Shown here: one piece after another, positions 1-8,761 of the stretch
Layout of the letters: each line of letters begins with the position of its first letter
How positions within the stretch are numbered: the first letter of the stretch is position 1
From: an uncultured Eubacteriales bacterium
GTDB taxonomy: Bacteria; Bacillota; Clostridia; Oscillospirales; Oscillospiraceae
NCBI GenBank assembly: GCA_900546915.1
Contig: UREY01000005.1
Coordinates: 1 to 64,000, forward strand
Length of the DNA: 64,000 nt
Direction: 5' to 3'
Translations under genes and position numbers: made by a program
The notes under the pieces: model-generated
Seen by the model: the letters and a program-made list of their open reading frames with translations, nothing else
What the model was told of the DNA's origin: nothing
Databases searched by the model: none

Positions 1-48
1 GAGGCCAAAGCCGCCGGGAAGGACAATCCCTGTAAAGTGTGCCACTAA
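1..48 (+). CDS. C-terminal tail of a gene running in from the left
   Basis: Frame 1 is open from the first base to a TAA at 46-48 and would end in DNPCKVCH. Only 15 residues are visible, so the family cannot be named. The CxxC-like end and the mobile-element debris that follows make a transposon or integrated-element protein possible, but this is only inference from context. Confidence 0.3.
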   Translation, partial: EAKAAGKDNPCKVCH

Positions 49-488
49 ATTGAGTGCGTTTTTTCTACACAGAAAAAAACGGCCCCACCCGGAAGTCTCC
101 ATGGATGATACCTCCATTGCCCGCCGTTTTCATTTCTACACTTGCGTAGCATATGATTTCGCGCTGGTTTTTTGACCCAATGTGGACAGAGCACACGCAC
201 AAACAAAAGTCATTGGACCTGTTGCAAAATGCAATTTTTGCAAAATCACTCTCTCCAAAAGTTAGAAATAGTGGGAGGAATCACGAAAGCTCGTGGTTTC
301 TCCCGCTAAAAAATAGGCAAAATTCCTGAAAAGTCTATTTTGCAACAGTCCCTTTAAATTTTATGAAAGTTCCCTTATTTGTTAGGAATGGTAAGTTAAA
401 TATATCCACAAAAATGTTCTTATCCGAATCTGTATTGCTCGCATACGCACAATGGCAGGCAAATCTGTAATAGGAAGGTAAGCATCTC
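49..488. other. Gene-free stretch with mobile-element debris
   Basis: No convincing gene is seen in these 440 bases. They contain the 215-352 inverted-repeat element described separately, and a 24-codon open frame (101-175) with no supporting features. The base composition is more AT-rich than the core of the window, as expected for an insertion-prone region. Confidence 0.5.
215..352. mobile_element. MITE-like element with terminal inverted repeats
   Basis: The left end reads GGACCTGTTGCAAAAT (215-230) and the right end ATTTTGCAACAGTCC (338-352), an almost perfect inverted pair with one extra base in the left arm. Between them is a second strong hairpin, GGGAGGAATCACGA...TCGTGGTTTCTCCC (273-304). 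The 138-bp element has no coding capacity, which fits a non-autonomous miniature element mobilised in trans. No clear target-site duplication is visible at the edges. The parent IS family is not certain from sequence alone. Confidence 0.6.
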
Positions 489-875
489 CTATTGCGTTAC
501 TCCCTGATTCAATTTGAATGTTCCATCTTCATAGCCAGTACGAATTCCGACATTCCATGAACTTGCCCAGCGCACTGCGTTATAGGAATAAGTCCTTGTG
601 TTACAGCCAGAGAATGTTGTTACTGCGCCATTAGATTTGGGCTCATTCAGCATTTTCCAAAGGAACGTAACAATTTGGCCATGAGTCAGCGAAGCAGCAG
701 GAGCCCCCTTTTGCGTACTAGTTACTGTGGATGTCTGCGGCACCACTCCGAGCCCATAAAGATAATTCACAGTACTATAATAGAAATCGGTAGTACACAT
801 CAAAGCATACCTCGACTGAACTGTCTCGACATCAATAGCTCGGACAGTGATCGAGGATGCTGTCATCAGCATCAT
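489..875 (-). CDS. Short SLH-domain-like protein, probably truncated
   Basis: The 128-residue product has two segments typical of S-layer homology repeats in clostridial surface proteins: LTHGQIVTFLWKMLNEP (SLH helix with the usual 'RAQIVTFLW' look) and AVRWASSWNVGIRTGYEDG (the 'AVxWAxxxGIxxGYxDGTF' half). The chain stops at GVTQ, just where the next SLH helix would begin, so it is probably a remnant or the C-terminal stub of a longer wall-anchored protein. The N-terminus is not a clean signal peptide. SLH domains bind secondary cell-wall polymers; whether this fragment is expressed is unknown. Confidence 0.5.
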   Translation of the reverse strand: MMLMTASSITVRAIDVETVQSRYALMCTTDFYYSTVNYLYGLGVVPQTSTVTSTQKGAPAASLTHGQIVTFLWKMLNEPKSNGAVTTFSGCNTRTYSYNAVRWASSWNVGIRTGYEDGTFKLNQGVTQ

Positions 876-992
876 GATTATGAAAAAACACTAATTGTGT
901 TTCTCATGTACCTCGCAATTTATGATATTATTATACTATACTTATATAGTGCATATTTTCATAAAGATTCTCTTTCTTTTAAAAACACAAAC

Positions 993-1448
993 TCAAATCA
1001 TTTCAGGCAATAGGTAAATTCTCGACGTTGGCTCCCTTTCCACCGGAATGGTTATGACATGATCCGCCTGTGTCTGTTCAGGGTCATACACTGGCAAATC
1101 CCAGCTGGGAAAAAGCTCAGAGAAATGCGGCAATCGCTGGATCACATTTCCATCCCGGTCTTCCACACGCATCTCAAATCCGTCTGCCACCCAGTCTGTA
1201 TCATAAATAATCGCATTCCTTGCGGAGAGAATTTTTTCTCTCATTTCAGGCGATGCATTTTCCGGGTCAAGATAAGCAAACTCCTGCGCTTCCTCCCATT
1301 CAGTTTTCAAATCCCCATCATTCTCAACGCTTTTTCTTATAATTCCATCCGAAGTAGGCCGCGAAATTTGATTTTCAGCAGAAGCCGAGGTACATAACAG
1401 CGTAACCGCAAAAACACACGCAGTGCATATTTGAATGACCTTTTTCAC
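993..1448 (-). CDS. Small secreted protein of unknown function
   Basis: The 151-residue product begins with a good Sec signal peptide (MKK, then a hydrophobic stretch, then ASA before ENQIS), so it is probably exported. The mature part is acidic and has no motif I recognise. It lies about 95 bp downstream of the ECF sigma factor/membrane protein pair on the same strand and may belong to that unit. It could be a target gene of the sigma factor, but nothing in the sequence proves this. Confidence 0.5.
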   Translation of the reverse strand: MKKVIQICTACVFAVTLLCTSASAENQISRPTSDGIIRKSVENDGDLKTEWEEAQEFAYLDPENASPEMREKILSARNAIIYDTDWVADGFEMRVEDRDGNVIQRLPHFSELFPSWDLPVYDPEQTQADHVITIPVEREPTSRIYLLPEMI

Positions 1449-1542
1449 TTGATGCTCACCTCACAATTTATTTTAATTTATTTTAAATATATATTTTCAT
1501 ATATCATTCCCCCTGTCGTAGAAACAGCGTATCAAAACCGCT

Positions 1543-2184
1543 CTATTCCCCTGCGTTTAGAGCCAATTTCTCGATTAAGTCATTAATTTGGTAGCAGCTT
1601 CCATCATTCATGCATATTGCCATTTTCCCATCGACTGTAAACACCCCTCGATTCAAATCCGTTGGATAAAATATATTACCTTTTCCCAGCAAATTGTTGC
1701 TATCCACTGACGGCTGATTCAGGAAAACCAGTAAAACCGCCCCTGCATTCACATCTGAAAGCGCCGGACTGACTGCCTGAGAATTATGATCCTCCATTAC
1801 ATCACCGTCTACTGTGCGAACGACGATACTTTCTCCGACAGACACGGGCCCAAAATAATCCTCAAGAACTGTAACAGTATAATCCGTGAAGTAAGTTGTA
1901 CCTTTATCAATCGGAGAATAGGCAAGTGTATGCTCCTTCTTAGTTACCAGCACTTGCGCAACAACTGATGATTCCTCAACTAGATTTTCCATTAGGCAGG
2001 GCGGGGATTCCAGCGCATTTTCTGACAGCCTACACCATAAAATCGCCCCCACTAGAACCAGAATGCAGAGACACGCGGCACTGATGCATACAATTTTAGG
2101 ACTTTTCGATACTTTTTCTGTTTGGTCAAGAAATGAGTCTTCCACACACCCGATGGCGTCAAACAACCATTCATTTGGTTTCAT
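1543..2184 (-). CDS. Single-pass membrane protein, putative anti-sigma partner
   Basis: 213 residues. A cytoplasmic N-terminal part of about 30 residues (MKPNEWLFDAIGCVEDSFLD...) is followed by one transmembrane helix (about residues 31-51, VCISAACLCILVLVGAILW), then an extracytoplasmic domain of about 160 residues. The start overlaps the stop of the sigma factor by 4 bp (ATGA), so the two are translationally coupled. This topology and pairing is the standard arrangement for an anti-sigma factor that holds its ECF sigma at the membrane, but no canonical zinc anti-sigma (HxxxCxxC) motif is seen, so the role is inferred from context. Confidence 0.55.
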   Translation of the reverse strand: MKPNEWLFDAIGCVEDSFLDQTEKVSKSPKIVCISAACLCILVLVGAILWCRLSENALESPPCLMENLVEESSVVAQVLVTKKEHTLAYSPIDKGTTYFTDYTVTVLEDYFGPVSVGESIVVRTVDGDVMEDHNSQAVSPALSDVNAGAVLLVFLNQPSVDSNNLLGKGNIFYPTDLNRGVFTVDGKMAICMNDGSCYQINDLIEKLALNAGE

Positions 2185-2741
2185 ACATTGTACCCCTCCT
2201 TCTCTAATAATTTCTTTAGTCGCTTTCTGATTCTGTACAAGGTAACAGAAACGTGATTCTCGGTCATGCGGTATCGGTTTGCAATTGCCGAAATATCATC
2301 TGCATAGTAGTAGCGACGGAGAAAGAGGTTCCTCTCGTTCGTATGTAAGCCAGCAACAAACTTCTGAATGACTCCATTCAACTCCCATCTATTCAATATA
2401 TCATCCATGCAAAACTGTCCCGGAATGCACTCAGATAATTCCTCCAGTGGCGTGCATAACTGATCACCTCTACGTTTTTCCGCATGTGAATCGCGGTAAC
2501 GATTAAACGCAAGATTTCTAATAATGCGCGCTGCGTATAGTTTTAAGGATTTCGGGTAATTAGGCGGTATGGAACTCCAAATTTTCAACCAAGTGTCTGA
2601 AACGCACTCCTCTGCGTCCTCCGCATTCTGTAAAATGTTCATTGCAATTGTATTGCAATAAGCAAAGTATTTTTGCTCCAATCCTGATATCCCAGCCTCA
2701 TCTCTTTGCCATAGTAAATTAATAATTTCTCCATCATCCAT
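2181..2741 (-). CDS. ECF-type RNA polymerase sigma factor
   Basis: 186 residues with the two-domain layout of ECF sigma factors. Region 2 is in the first half (YFAYCNTIAMNILQNAEDAEECVSDT, where region 2.2 contains the conserved 'DAEECVSDTWLKIW' helix that contacts core polymerase). Region 4 is at the C-terminus (RNLFLRRYYYADDISAIANRYRMTENHVSVTLYRIRKRLKKLL), with a clear helix-turn-helix for the -35 element. The gene has its own promoter-like sequence just upstream and is coupled to the membrane protein that follows. It likely responds to an envelope or host-derived stress signal. Confidence 0.85.
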   Translation of the reverse strand: MDDGEIINLLWQRDEAGISGLEQKYFAYCNTIAMNILQNAEDAEECVSDTWLKIWSSIPPNYPKSLKLYAARIIRNLAFNRYRDSHAEKRRGDQLCTPLEELSECIPGQFCMDDILNRWELNGVIQKFVAGLHTNERNLFLRRYYYADDISAIANRYRMTENHVSVTLYRIRKRLKKLLEKEGYNV

Positions 2742-2753
2742 TTTGAATCCCCT

Positions 2754-2781
2754 ACTATATAGGACACGGTTTTCTGCCCAA
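2754..2781 (-). promoter_or_regulatory. Promoter of the ECF sigma operon
   Basis: On the minus strand, TTGGGC (2776-2781) and TATAGT (2754-2759) are separated by 16 bp, about 13 bp ahead of the sigma-factor ATG. This is a sigma-A-like promoter with a short leader. Confidence 0.5.
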
Positions 2782-2783
2782 TA

Positions 2784-3080
2784 TTACCTGTTCGCCGCCA
2801 ATTTTTTGCTAAAATTGCGGAAAACAGTAGCCACATCGTTTAGCCCCTGCTTTTTACAAATCTGAAATGTGAATCGCAATGTTTCCAGCAAAATGAAGAC
2901 ACCTTCGAAGCTTTCTGTAAAGCCCTGGCCCGTAATGAGAGCATCGATGCACACCGAGAACTTGCCACTTGAGCTGGGCGGGAAACTGCCATATCCGCAC
3001 TTTCCGAAAAGGGGCAAGGTAAAATAAGTTTCCCAAAATAGAAGGACATGGTTTACAGAACTCCGGTAGAATGAAGTCAC
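2784..3080 (-). other. Unrecognised open frame in mobile-element debris
   Basis: The space between the ECF sigma gene and the transposase remnant (about 400 bp) holds a 98-codon minus-strand open frame. Its product has no recognisable domain and no convincing ribosome binding site. Other frames are open here too. It may be the decayed end of an insertion element rather than a gene. Confidence 0.2.
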
Positions 3081-3141
3081 GACACACCATTCTGATAGGG
3101 AGACAGCAAACCATGTCAGAGAAAATTGTACAACGGAATGA

Positions 3142-3933
3142 GGAAGTAATCAAGAGGAAGCTCTTTGGGGCAGCAAGGTCTCTCCATCCACCACCAGGGA
3201 ACGAAACAAGAAGGTATATGTCCACATTGAGGATCGGCGAGATCGTCCTTTGGAAGGTGGGCGTGATCCGCATGTCTATGTGGATGGGGTCTATCTGCGC
3301 CGCAACTGGGGCGGAGAGTTTGAGAATGTAGCCATTCTGCTAGCAATTGCGGTCAACGAGAACGGGTACCGTGAGGTTTTGGGTGTCGCTGAGGGCATGA
3401 AAGAGGACAAGGCCGGCTGGGTCAGCTTCTTCCAGCGGCTGCGTGGCCGTGGCTTGGACAGGGCTACGCTGGTAGTCAAGATGCTTAAGGCAATTCATGC
3501 TCACGAGCGCAAAGGAACTGTCGGAGAAAAGGCTAAGGCTGTGGTGGAGGAACTCCATTCCGTGAAACGGAAGGAGGCCACCAAGAAGATAGCGGACGGC
3601 ATGGAGGAGACTCTGACCTACTGCGATTTTCCCAGCGAACACTGGACGCACATCCGCACCAACCATGTCATGGAGAGGCTGAATCGGGAGATCCGCCGCC
3701 GCACCCGTGTGGTAGTCAGTTTCCCGGACGATAACTCTGCATTGATGCCGGCCTGTGCCCGGCTATGCCATGTGGCCGGTACTCAGTGGGGCAACATAAA
3801 GTATAGGAACATGAAGCTACCTTCATTGCCGTCCGACTCCATTCCTCCAGTATCTGCAAACCTCTTGACATTCCCTTTTCTGTCTACCAAACAAAAATCT
3901 ACAAAGAAGAAAATTTTATCTTTCTATCTTTAA
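3142..3933 (+). pseudogene. IS256-family (mutator-type) transposase, broken
   Basis: The frame that contains ALWGSKVSPST, NKKVYVHIEDRRDRPLEGG and YVDGVYLRRNWGGEFENVA is a clear IS256-family transposase (first catalytic Asp in YVDG). It is open from 3142 only because an in-frame TGA (3139-3141) precedes it. At about 3460 the sequence jumps from RGRGLD to VVKMLKAIHA; intact family members have about 45 residues in between, including the second catalytic Asp (GDKCLGM region). The C-terminal part (SEHWTHIRTNHVMERLNREIRRR, with the catalytic Glu) is intact. Lacking the N-terminus and the second Asp, it cannot be active. Homology fades after about 3835. Confidence 0.85.
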
Positions 3934-4510
3934 AATAATACTCTTTATCATGCTCATGAATCTCCCGTAGCACTCTGCACGGATTTCCCACAGCGACCAC
4001 GTTAGAAGCGATGTCCTTCGTCACCACACTGCCGGCGCCAATTACCGTATTGTCTCCGATGGTGACTCCCGGCAAAATGACGGCCCCTGCTCCAATCCAG
4101 CAGTTTTTTCCAATATGGACCGGTGCGTTGTACTGATAAGCCTGAATCCGCAGCTCCGGTAAGATGGGGTGCCCTGCCGTTGCCACAATCACGTTGGGGC
4201 CGAACATGGTGTAATCGCCCACATAAATATGGGTATCATCTACCAAAGTCAGGTGGAAATTGGCGTAAATGTTCCGGCCGAAGTGGACGTGCCCACCGCC
4301 GAAATTGGAATATAGCGGGGGCTCAACATAGCAGTCCTCTCCAATCTCTGCAAACATCTCCTTCAGCAGAGCTTGCCGCTTGGCCAGCTCAGAAGGACGG
4401 GTCATATTAAAATCATACAAGCGGTCCAGGCGCTGCATTTGCTCTTGCAGAATTTCCCGGTCGCCGGGTAAATAGAGGGCTCCTGTATGCATTTTTTCTT
4501 TCATACTCAT
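3899..4510 (-). CDS. Maltose/galactoside-type O-acetyltransferase (LbH fold)
   Basis: 203 residues from an ATG (4508-4510) preceded by GGAGAG. The N-terminal 'Mac' cap (MHTGALYLPGDREILQEQMQRLDRLYDFN) and the hexapeptide-repeat left-handed beta helix (HVHFGRNIYANFHLTLVDD..., PVHIGKNCWIGAGAVILPGVTIGDNTVIGAGSVVTKDI) are those of acetyl-CoA-dependent maltose/galactoside acetyltransferases. The catalytic His is in TAGHP. These enzymes acetylate the 6-OH of free sugars. An ATG further upstream in frame would add 28 residues that do not match the family, so I chose the inner start. It stands alone between the transposase remnant and cca. A second member of the family is at 15221-15802. Confidence 0.85.
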   Translation of the reverse strand: MSMKEKMHTGALYLPGDREILQEQMQRLDRLYDFNMTRPSELAKRQALLKEMFAEIGEDCYVEPPLYSNFGGGHVHFGRNIYANFHLTLVDDTHIYVGDYTMFGPNVIVATAGHPILPELRIQAYQYNAPVHIGKNCWIGAGAVILPGVTIGDNTVIGAGSVVTKDIASNVVAVGNPCRVLREIHEHDKEYYFKDRKIKFSSL

Positions 4511-4624
4511 GGTCAAGTTCTCTCCAAATTTTGTGACGTTTGCCGTACCGGCGGCGTCTTCGCAGAGGAACAACTCTGCAGGCAAAGGATCCATGTGAAA
4601 AAAGCTTCCACACGTATGGGGAAG

Positions 4625-5959
4625 CTATGATATGCTCCAAGCTCTGGCCCGGTCTAGAAGGGCCTGCCGGTCGTTAGGCAGCCGACCATCTCCCACCTCG
4701 TCCAACAGCATGCGGAGCACACGGCCCAGTTCAGGTCCCTGAGGAAATCCCAGGTCCAATAGGTCCCGGCCGGAGACGGCAAGGTCCTTCAAGGTCAGGC
4801 AGGGCTGCTCCGATAGAATTCGGTCCAGAGCGGCCTCAAACCGGTCAAAGGAATCGGGGGCCGACTGCGTTCCCTTGCCGCCGTCATCGGCGCGATCCAG
4901 GGCAAGCAGGTCCCGCAACGCCTTCTCCCCCAGACGGCGCAGCAGGCGGCGCAAAGGTTGATCCGATTGCAAACGTCCCAGATCCCGGGTGACGCCGTGA
5001 TAGGCAATCAACATCGCCACATGCTCCTCCAGAGCCCGAGGCGCCCGCAGATTTTTCAGAATCTCCCGGGCCATTTCAGCGCCCCGGCGGGCATGTCCCC
5101 GAAAGTGGCCGATTCCCGCCTCGTCCAAAGTAAAGCAGGCGGGCTTTGCCACATCATGCAGCAGCGCCGCCCACCGCAGGGGCAAATCCGGCGGAACTCG
5201 CTCGACCACCTGGGCCGTATGGGTATAAACGTCAAAGGCGTGATGGGGATTGTGCTGCTGAAAGCCCCAAGACGGCCCAAGTGCAGGAACGGCTGCTAGG
5301 ATCACCGGAGCAAAAACCTGAAAATCCGACGCCCGGGCAGCCGGGAGGAAGCCGCAAAGCTCCGTGAAGACCCGCTCCCGGGCTTGGCTCGCCAGGGTGG
5401 GGGCAAGGGCCGTCATTCCGGCCAAAGTCTTTTCCTCCGGAGTCAGGCCGTACCGGGCTGCAAAACGAACGCCTCGAAGGATCCGCAGGCCATCCTCCTC
5501 AAACCGCCGGACCGGTTCTCCCACAGCCCGAAGAACCCCGGCCCGGAGATCGGCTTGCCCGCCAAAGGGATCGGCCAATCCCCTGCGGGGACTGTAGGCC
5601 ATGGCATTGACGGTAAAATCGCGCCGGGACAAATCTGCCCCGATATCTTTTTCAAAATGAACCCAATCCGGCCGCCGGTGGTCCTCATAGCCTCCCTCCG
5701 TGCGGAAGGTGGTCACTTCCACCGGTCGGCCTTCTAGGACGACGGCAATGGTACCGTGCCTTTCCCCGATGCGCACCAGAGAAAAATCTGAGAAGATCCG
5801 GACCATTTCCTCCGACAGGGCATCGGTACACAGGTCCCAATCGTGAGGGGGGAGGCCCAGAAGACTGTCCCGCACACACCCGCCGACGGCCCAGGCCTGA
5901 AAGCCGCGGCACTCCAGGCGCTCCATCAATCCCATAACCTGAGGCGGGATCCTGAGCAT
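4625..5959 (-). CDS. cca: CCA tRNA nucleotidyltransferase
   Basis: 444 residues, starting at an ATG with GGAGG seven bases upstream. Class II nucleotidyltransferase head: AVGGCVRDSLLG (residues about 24-35), the metal-binding HDWDLCTDA, and RRDFTVNAMAY. The RNA-binding head/neck follows (DPFGGQADL, RILRGVRFAARY), then an HD-domain region (LRWAALLHDVAKP). It adds or repairs the 3'-CCA end of tRNAs. Some class II relatives add only CC or A or poly(A); the HD insertion favours a full CCA enzyme. It is transcribed alone from its own promoter. Confidence 0.88.
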   Translation of the reverse strand: MLRIPPQVMGLMERLECRGFQAWAVGGCVRDSLLGLPPHDWDLCTDALSEEMVRIFSDFSLVRIGERHGTIAVVLEGRPVEVTTFRTEGGYEDHRRPDWVHFEKDIGADLSRRDFTVNAMAYSPRRGLADPFGGQADLRAGVLRAVGEPVRRFEEDGLRILRGVRFAARYGLTPEEKTLAGMTALAPTLASQARERVFTELCGFLPAARASDFQVFAPVILAAVPALGPSWGFQQHNPHHAFDVYTHTAQVVERVPPDLPLRWAALLHDVAKPACFTLDEAGIGHFRGHARRGAEMAREILKNLRAPRALEEHVAMLIAYHGVTRDLGRLQSDQPLRRLLRRLGEKALRDLLALDRADDGGKGTQSAPDSFDRFEAALDRILSEQPCLTLKDLAVSGRDLLDLGFPQGPELGRVLRMLLDEVGDGRLPNDRQALLDRARAWSIS

Positions 5960-5993
5960 GGGAAAGCACCTCCTTCGACGGTGATTTTTTGCC

Positions 5994-6022
5994 ATCATGA
6001 CACAAAAAAGAAGAAAAGTCAA
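5994..6022 (-). promoter_or_regulatory. Promoter of cca
   Basis: Minus strand TTGACT (6017-6022) and CATGAT (5994-5999) with a 17-bp spacer, about 35 bp ahead of the cca start codon. Confidence 0.5.
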
Positions 6023-6084
6023 GGCTGTCGTCTGGCATTTCTGAAAATCCCCTGTGCATTCCGGCAGACGCCGTTTATCCGCAG

Positions 6085-6933
6085 TTAGGGTACCGGATTT
6101 TCCGGTTTCAATACCGTTCCGGCGTCACAAGGCGTCAAATGGGAGTTGGAAATTAAGCCCCGAGGGCAGATCTCCACACACTGGCCGCACCCGTCGCACA
6201 GCTGATAGTCCACCCGGGCCAGGTTTTGGACCACCGTGATGGCGCCCTTCGGACAAATCTTTTGGCATTTGGAACAGCCGATGCATCCAATGTCGCAGCC
6301 GCGCAGGGTGACGGAGCCCCGGGCTGTGGAGGAGCAGGCAACGGTGATGTGCGCGCCATAATGCACCGGTACAATGATATGCCGTGGGCAGGCGGCGGCG
6401 CAGCTCATACAGCCGGTGCACCGATCCGGGTCCACCCGGGCGACGCCGTTCTCCAAGTGAATGGCGTCAAACTGACACACCTTGGTGCAATTGCCGAAGC
6501 CCAAGCAACCGAATTTGCAAATGAGCGGCCCCCGTCCGGCCACCTTTGTAGCGGCCAGGCAATCGGAAATCCCCTCATAGACCCCCTTATCCCGCGCCGT
6601 AGCTCCGGCACAGCGCACGAACGCCACCTGGCGCGCAACCTTTTCCGCTTTGACGCCCATGATGGAGGCCATAGCCTGGGCGCACTCGTCTCCTCCGGAG
6701 ATGCATAAGCCCACCGGCGCTTTGCCGCCCAAAACAGCCTGCGCATAGGCCCCGCATCCGGAAAAGCCGCAGCCGCCGCAATTCGCCCCGGGCAGCGCCT
6801 GCATCAGGGGCTCCAGACGGGAGTCGGTCTCTACATAAAACACCCGGTTTGCCACAGCCAGGGCCAAGCCGAAAAGGGCGCCTAACCCTCCCAGTACAGC
6901 CACTGCCAGGCCAACTTGCCGCAATATTTCCAT
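6085..6933 (-). CDS. rnfB: Rnf complex subunit B, polyferredoxin
   Basis: 282 residues. An N-terminal hydrophobic anchor (about residues 5-28) is followed by the four-Cys cluster motif CGGCGFSGC. Then come CKFGCLGFGNCTKVC and three further 4Fe-4S ferredoxin motifs (CTGCMSCAAACP, CIGCSKCQKICP, CDGCGQCVEICP). RnfB is the cytoplasmic-side entry point that takes electrons from reduced ferredoxin. It is the last gene of rnfCDGEAB, 12 bp after rnfA. The family is named RnfB/RsxB; the Rnf role rather than Rsx follows from the complete gene set in a clostridial background. Confidence 0.95.
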   Translation of the reverse strand: MEILRQVGLAVAVLGGLGALFGLALAVANRVFYVETDSRLEPLMQALPGANCGGCGFSGCGAYAQAVLGGKAPVGLCISGGDECAQAMASIMGVKAEKVARQVAFVRCAGATARDKGVYEGISDCLAATKVAGRGPLICKFGCLGFGNCTKVCQFDAIHLENGVARVDPDRCTGCMSCAAACPRHIIVPVHYGAHITVACSSTARGSVTLRGCDIGCIGCSKCQKICPKGAITVVQNLARVDYQLCDGCGQCVEICPRGLISNSHLTPCDAGTVLKPENPVP

Positions 6934-6945
6934 ATTCCCGCCTCC

Positions 6946-7533
6946 TCAAAAGATTTTAAGGCCGGAAAAGCCCATAAAAGCCAACGCTAACAGTCCGGCG
7001 GAGATGAGCGCAATGGGAAATCCTCGAAAGCTCTCGGGACATTCCGCCTCCTCCACCCGCTGGCGGACCGAGGAAAACAGCACAATGGCCAGGGTAAAGC
7101 CCAGGCCGCCGGTGAAGCCGTAGACCAGGGATTCTAAAAAATCATACTGCTCCTGAATATTCAGCAGCGCCACACCTAAAACAGCGCAGTTGGTGGTAAT
7201 CAGGGGGAGATAAATTCCCAACGCCTGATAAAGCGTCGGCATACTCTTCTTTAAAAACATCTCCACCACCTGCACGATGGCGGCAATGATGAGGATAAAA
7301 GCCGCCGTCTGCATATAGCCCAAACTCAACGGGGTCAAAATATAGTGATCCACCGCCCAGGTCACGGCGGATGCCAGCGCCATGACGAAGGTGACGGCAA
7401 CCCCCATGCCCATGGCGGTATCCGTCTTTTTGGACACGCCCATAAAAGGACAGATGCCCATAAACTTGACCAGGATGAAATTGTTGGTCAAAATCGCGCC
7501 CAGAGCGATTGCCAATAAAGAGGTAACGTTCAT
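6946..7533 (-). CDS. rnfA: Rnf complex subunit A, membrane
   Basis: 195 residues, six predicted transmembrane helices. Family signatures are [21 protein letters not shown] near the N-terminus, [11 protein letters not shown] in the middle and the terminal [18 protein letters not shown]. RnfA and RnfE form an inverted pair in the membrane with a bound Fe-S cluster at their interface; the conserved Cys in MGICPF and TNCAV supply ligands in studied complexes. The gene overlaps rnfE by 4 bp. Confidence 0.95.
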   Translation of the reverse strand: MNVTSLLAIALGAILTNNFILVKFMGICPFMGVSKKTDTAMGMGVAVTFVMALASAVTWAVDHYILTPLSLGYMQTAAFILIIAAIVQVVEMFLKKSMPTLYQALGIYLPLITTNCAVLGVALLNIQEQYDFLESLVYGFTGGLGFTLAIVLFSSVRQRVEEAECPESFRGFPIALISAGLLALAFMGFSGLKIF

Positions 7534-8195
7534 TGGACGGCAGCCTCCTTTCGCTTTTCCGCTTCCCGCTCACGTTGCCTCCGGTCCAGGGTTTTGGAGA
7601 GCCATTGGGAGAAGGCGATGAGACACCCCAGCGTCAAAAAGCCGCCGAAGGGCAAAATTAGAAGAAGCGCAGGATATTGTTCGGGCAGGATTCGGATTCC
7701 CTCACCGCCGTGGAGGAGCCCGGCGCCAAACGTACCGCTGCCTAAAAACTCCCGGATGATACACATCACCACCAGCGCCACCGTGTAGCCCAGGCCTTGG
7801 GTGAGGCCGTCCACGGCTGAGGCCAGGACGCCGTTTTTGGAGGCAAAGGCCTCAGCCCGGCCCAAAATGATGCAGTTGACGACAATCAGAGGAATAAACA
7901 CCCCCAGGCTCTCGGAAAGGGCCGGGACAAAGGCCTGAAGCAGCAGGTCTACCATGGTAACAAAGCCGGAAATGATGACCACATAGGCTGCAATCCGGAT
8001 GCTGCCGGGAATCACCTTCCGAAGCAGCGAGATGAGCACGTTGGAGCAAATCAAAATAATAGTGACGGACAGTCCCATGCCGATTCCGTTGAATAAGGTC
8101 GTCGTAATGGCCATGGTAGAGCACATGCCCAACAGCTGCGCCAAGACGGGGTTCTTGGTGAGCAGTCCCTCCTTCAGCTGTCTTTTCCAGTTCAT
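7530..8195 (-). CDS. rnfE: Rnf complex subunit E, membrane
   Basis: 221 residues with six predicted transmembrane segments. Family signatures are [19 protein letters not shown] near the start and [14 protein letters not shown] in the middle, mirroring RnfA's two Cys-containing motifs. It partners RnfA in the ion-translocating core. It overlaps both neighbours by 4 bp, so translation is coupled along the operon. The C-terminal tail is charged ([12 protein letters not shown]) and cytoplasmic. Confidence 0.95.
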   Translation of the reverse strand: MNWKRQLKEGLLTKNPVLAQLLGMCSTMAITTTLFNGIGMGLSVTIILICSNVLISLLRKVIPGSIRIAAYVVIISGFVTMVDLLLQAFVPALSESLGVFIPLIVVNCIILGRAEAFASKNGVLASAVDGLTQGLGYTVALVVMCIIREFLGSGTFGAGLLHGGEGIRILPEQYPALLLILPFGGFLTLGCLIAFSQWLSKTLDRRQREREAEKRKEAAVQ

Positions 8196-8761
8196 GACGT
8201 ACTGCCTCCTTCCAATGCCGCCGCGCAGGCCAAGGCGGCGTTCACCCCCTGGGTCACCGCGCGGGAGGTCATGGTCGCGCCGGTCAGGGCGTCTATGGTT
8301 CCGCCGTCCTGGGTGACCGCCAATTGTCCGGTTGCTCCCAGGAACTGGTCCCGGAAGCTCTGCCCGGCGGCGCTGTTCGCTGCGGCGTTTGCACCCAGAC
8401 CGGACGTCTCGGTATGGCTGATGATTTGAACGCCGGTTACCTGTCCGGCCCCATCCACGCCCACAGCCATATGAATCTCCCCGCCGTAGCCGGAAGGGAC
8501 GGCTTCTACCACATATCCCGAGGAGGTCCGGTATACCGCCTCCACCAGGCCGGTTTCATCCGGGAAATTTTCCAGCTCTTCTTCCAGGACGACACCTTCC
8601 GCCAAAACGCCGGAAAGCGCTTTTTCCGTCTTTTCCCGCAGTCCGTCTGCAATGGGTCCGGCCGTAACGGCGTTGACCATCGCCAACAGTCCGGCCATGA
8701 CGGCAGTGATGAGAAATAGGGTGACGACGGCGGATACGCCGCCGCTTGGGTGCTTTTTCAT
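8192..8761 (-). CDS. rnfG: Rnf complex subunit G, covalent FMN protein
   Basis: 189 residues starting at the ATG that overlaps the rnfD stop (8758-8761). One N-terminal transmembrane helix (VVTLFLITAVMAGLLAMVNAV) places the FMN-binding domain outside the membrane. The flavinylation motif is LTGATMTSRAV near residue 160, where the Thr of TGAT...T carries FMN through a phosphoester bond. The flavin transferase ApbE needed for this is not in the window. Confidence 0.93.
   Translation of the reverse strand: MKKHPSGGVSAVVTLFLITAVMAGLLAMVNAVTAGPIADGLREKTEKALSGVLAEGVVLEEELENFPDETGLVEAVYRTSSGYVVEAVPSGYGGEIHMAVGVDGAGQVTGVQIISHTETSGLGANAAANSAAGQSFRDQFLGATGQLAVTQDGGTIDALTGATMTSRAVTQGVNAALACAAALEGGSTS

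Noticed and set aside
2784..3080. 98-codon minus-strand frame near the IS256 remnant
   Set aside because: Considered as a transposase end; I could not assign a family, so it is only noted as debris.
5364..5737. Open frames on the plus strand opposite cca
   Set aside because: They are long only because of the high GC of cca on the other strand, have no ribosome binding site and encode low-complexity Arg/Pro-rich peptides.
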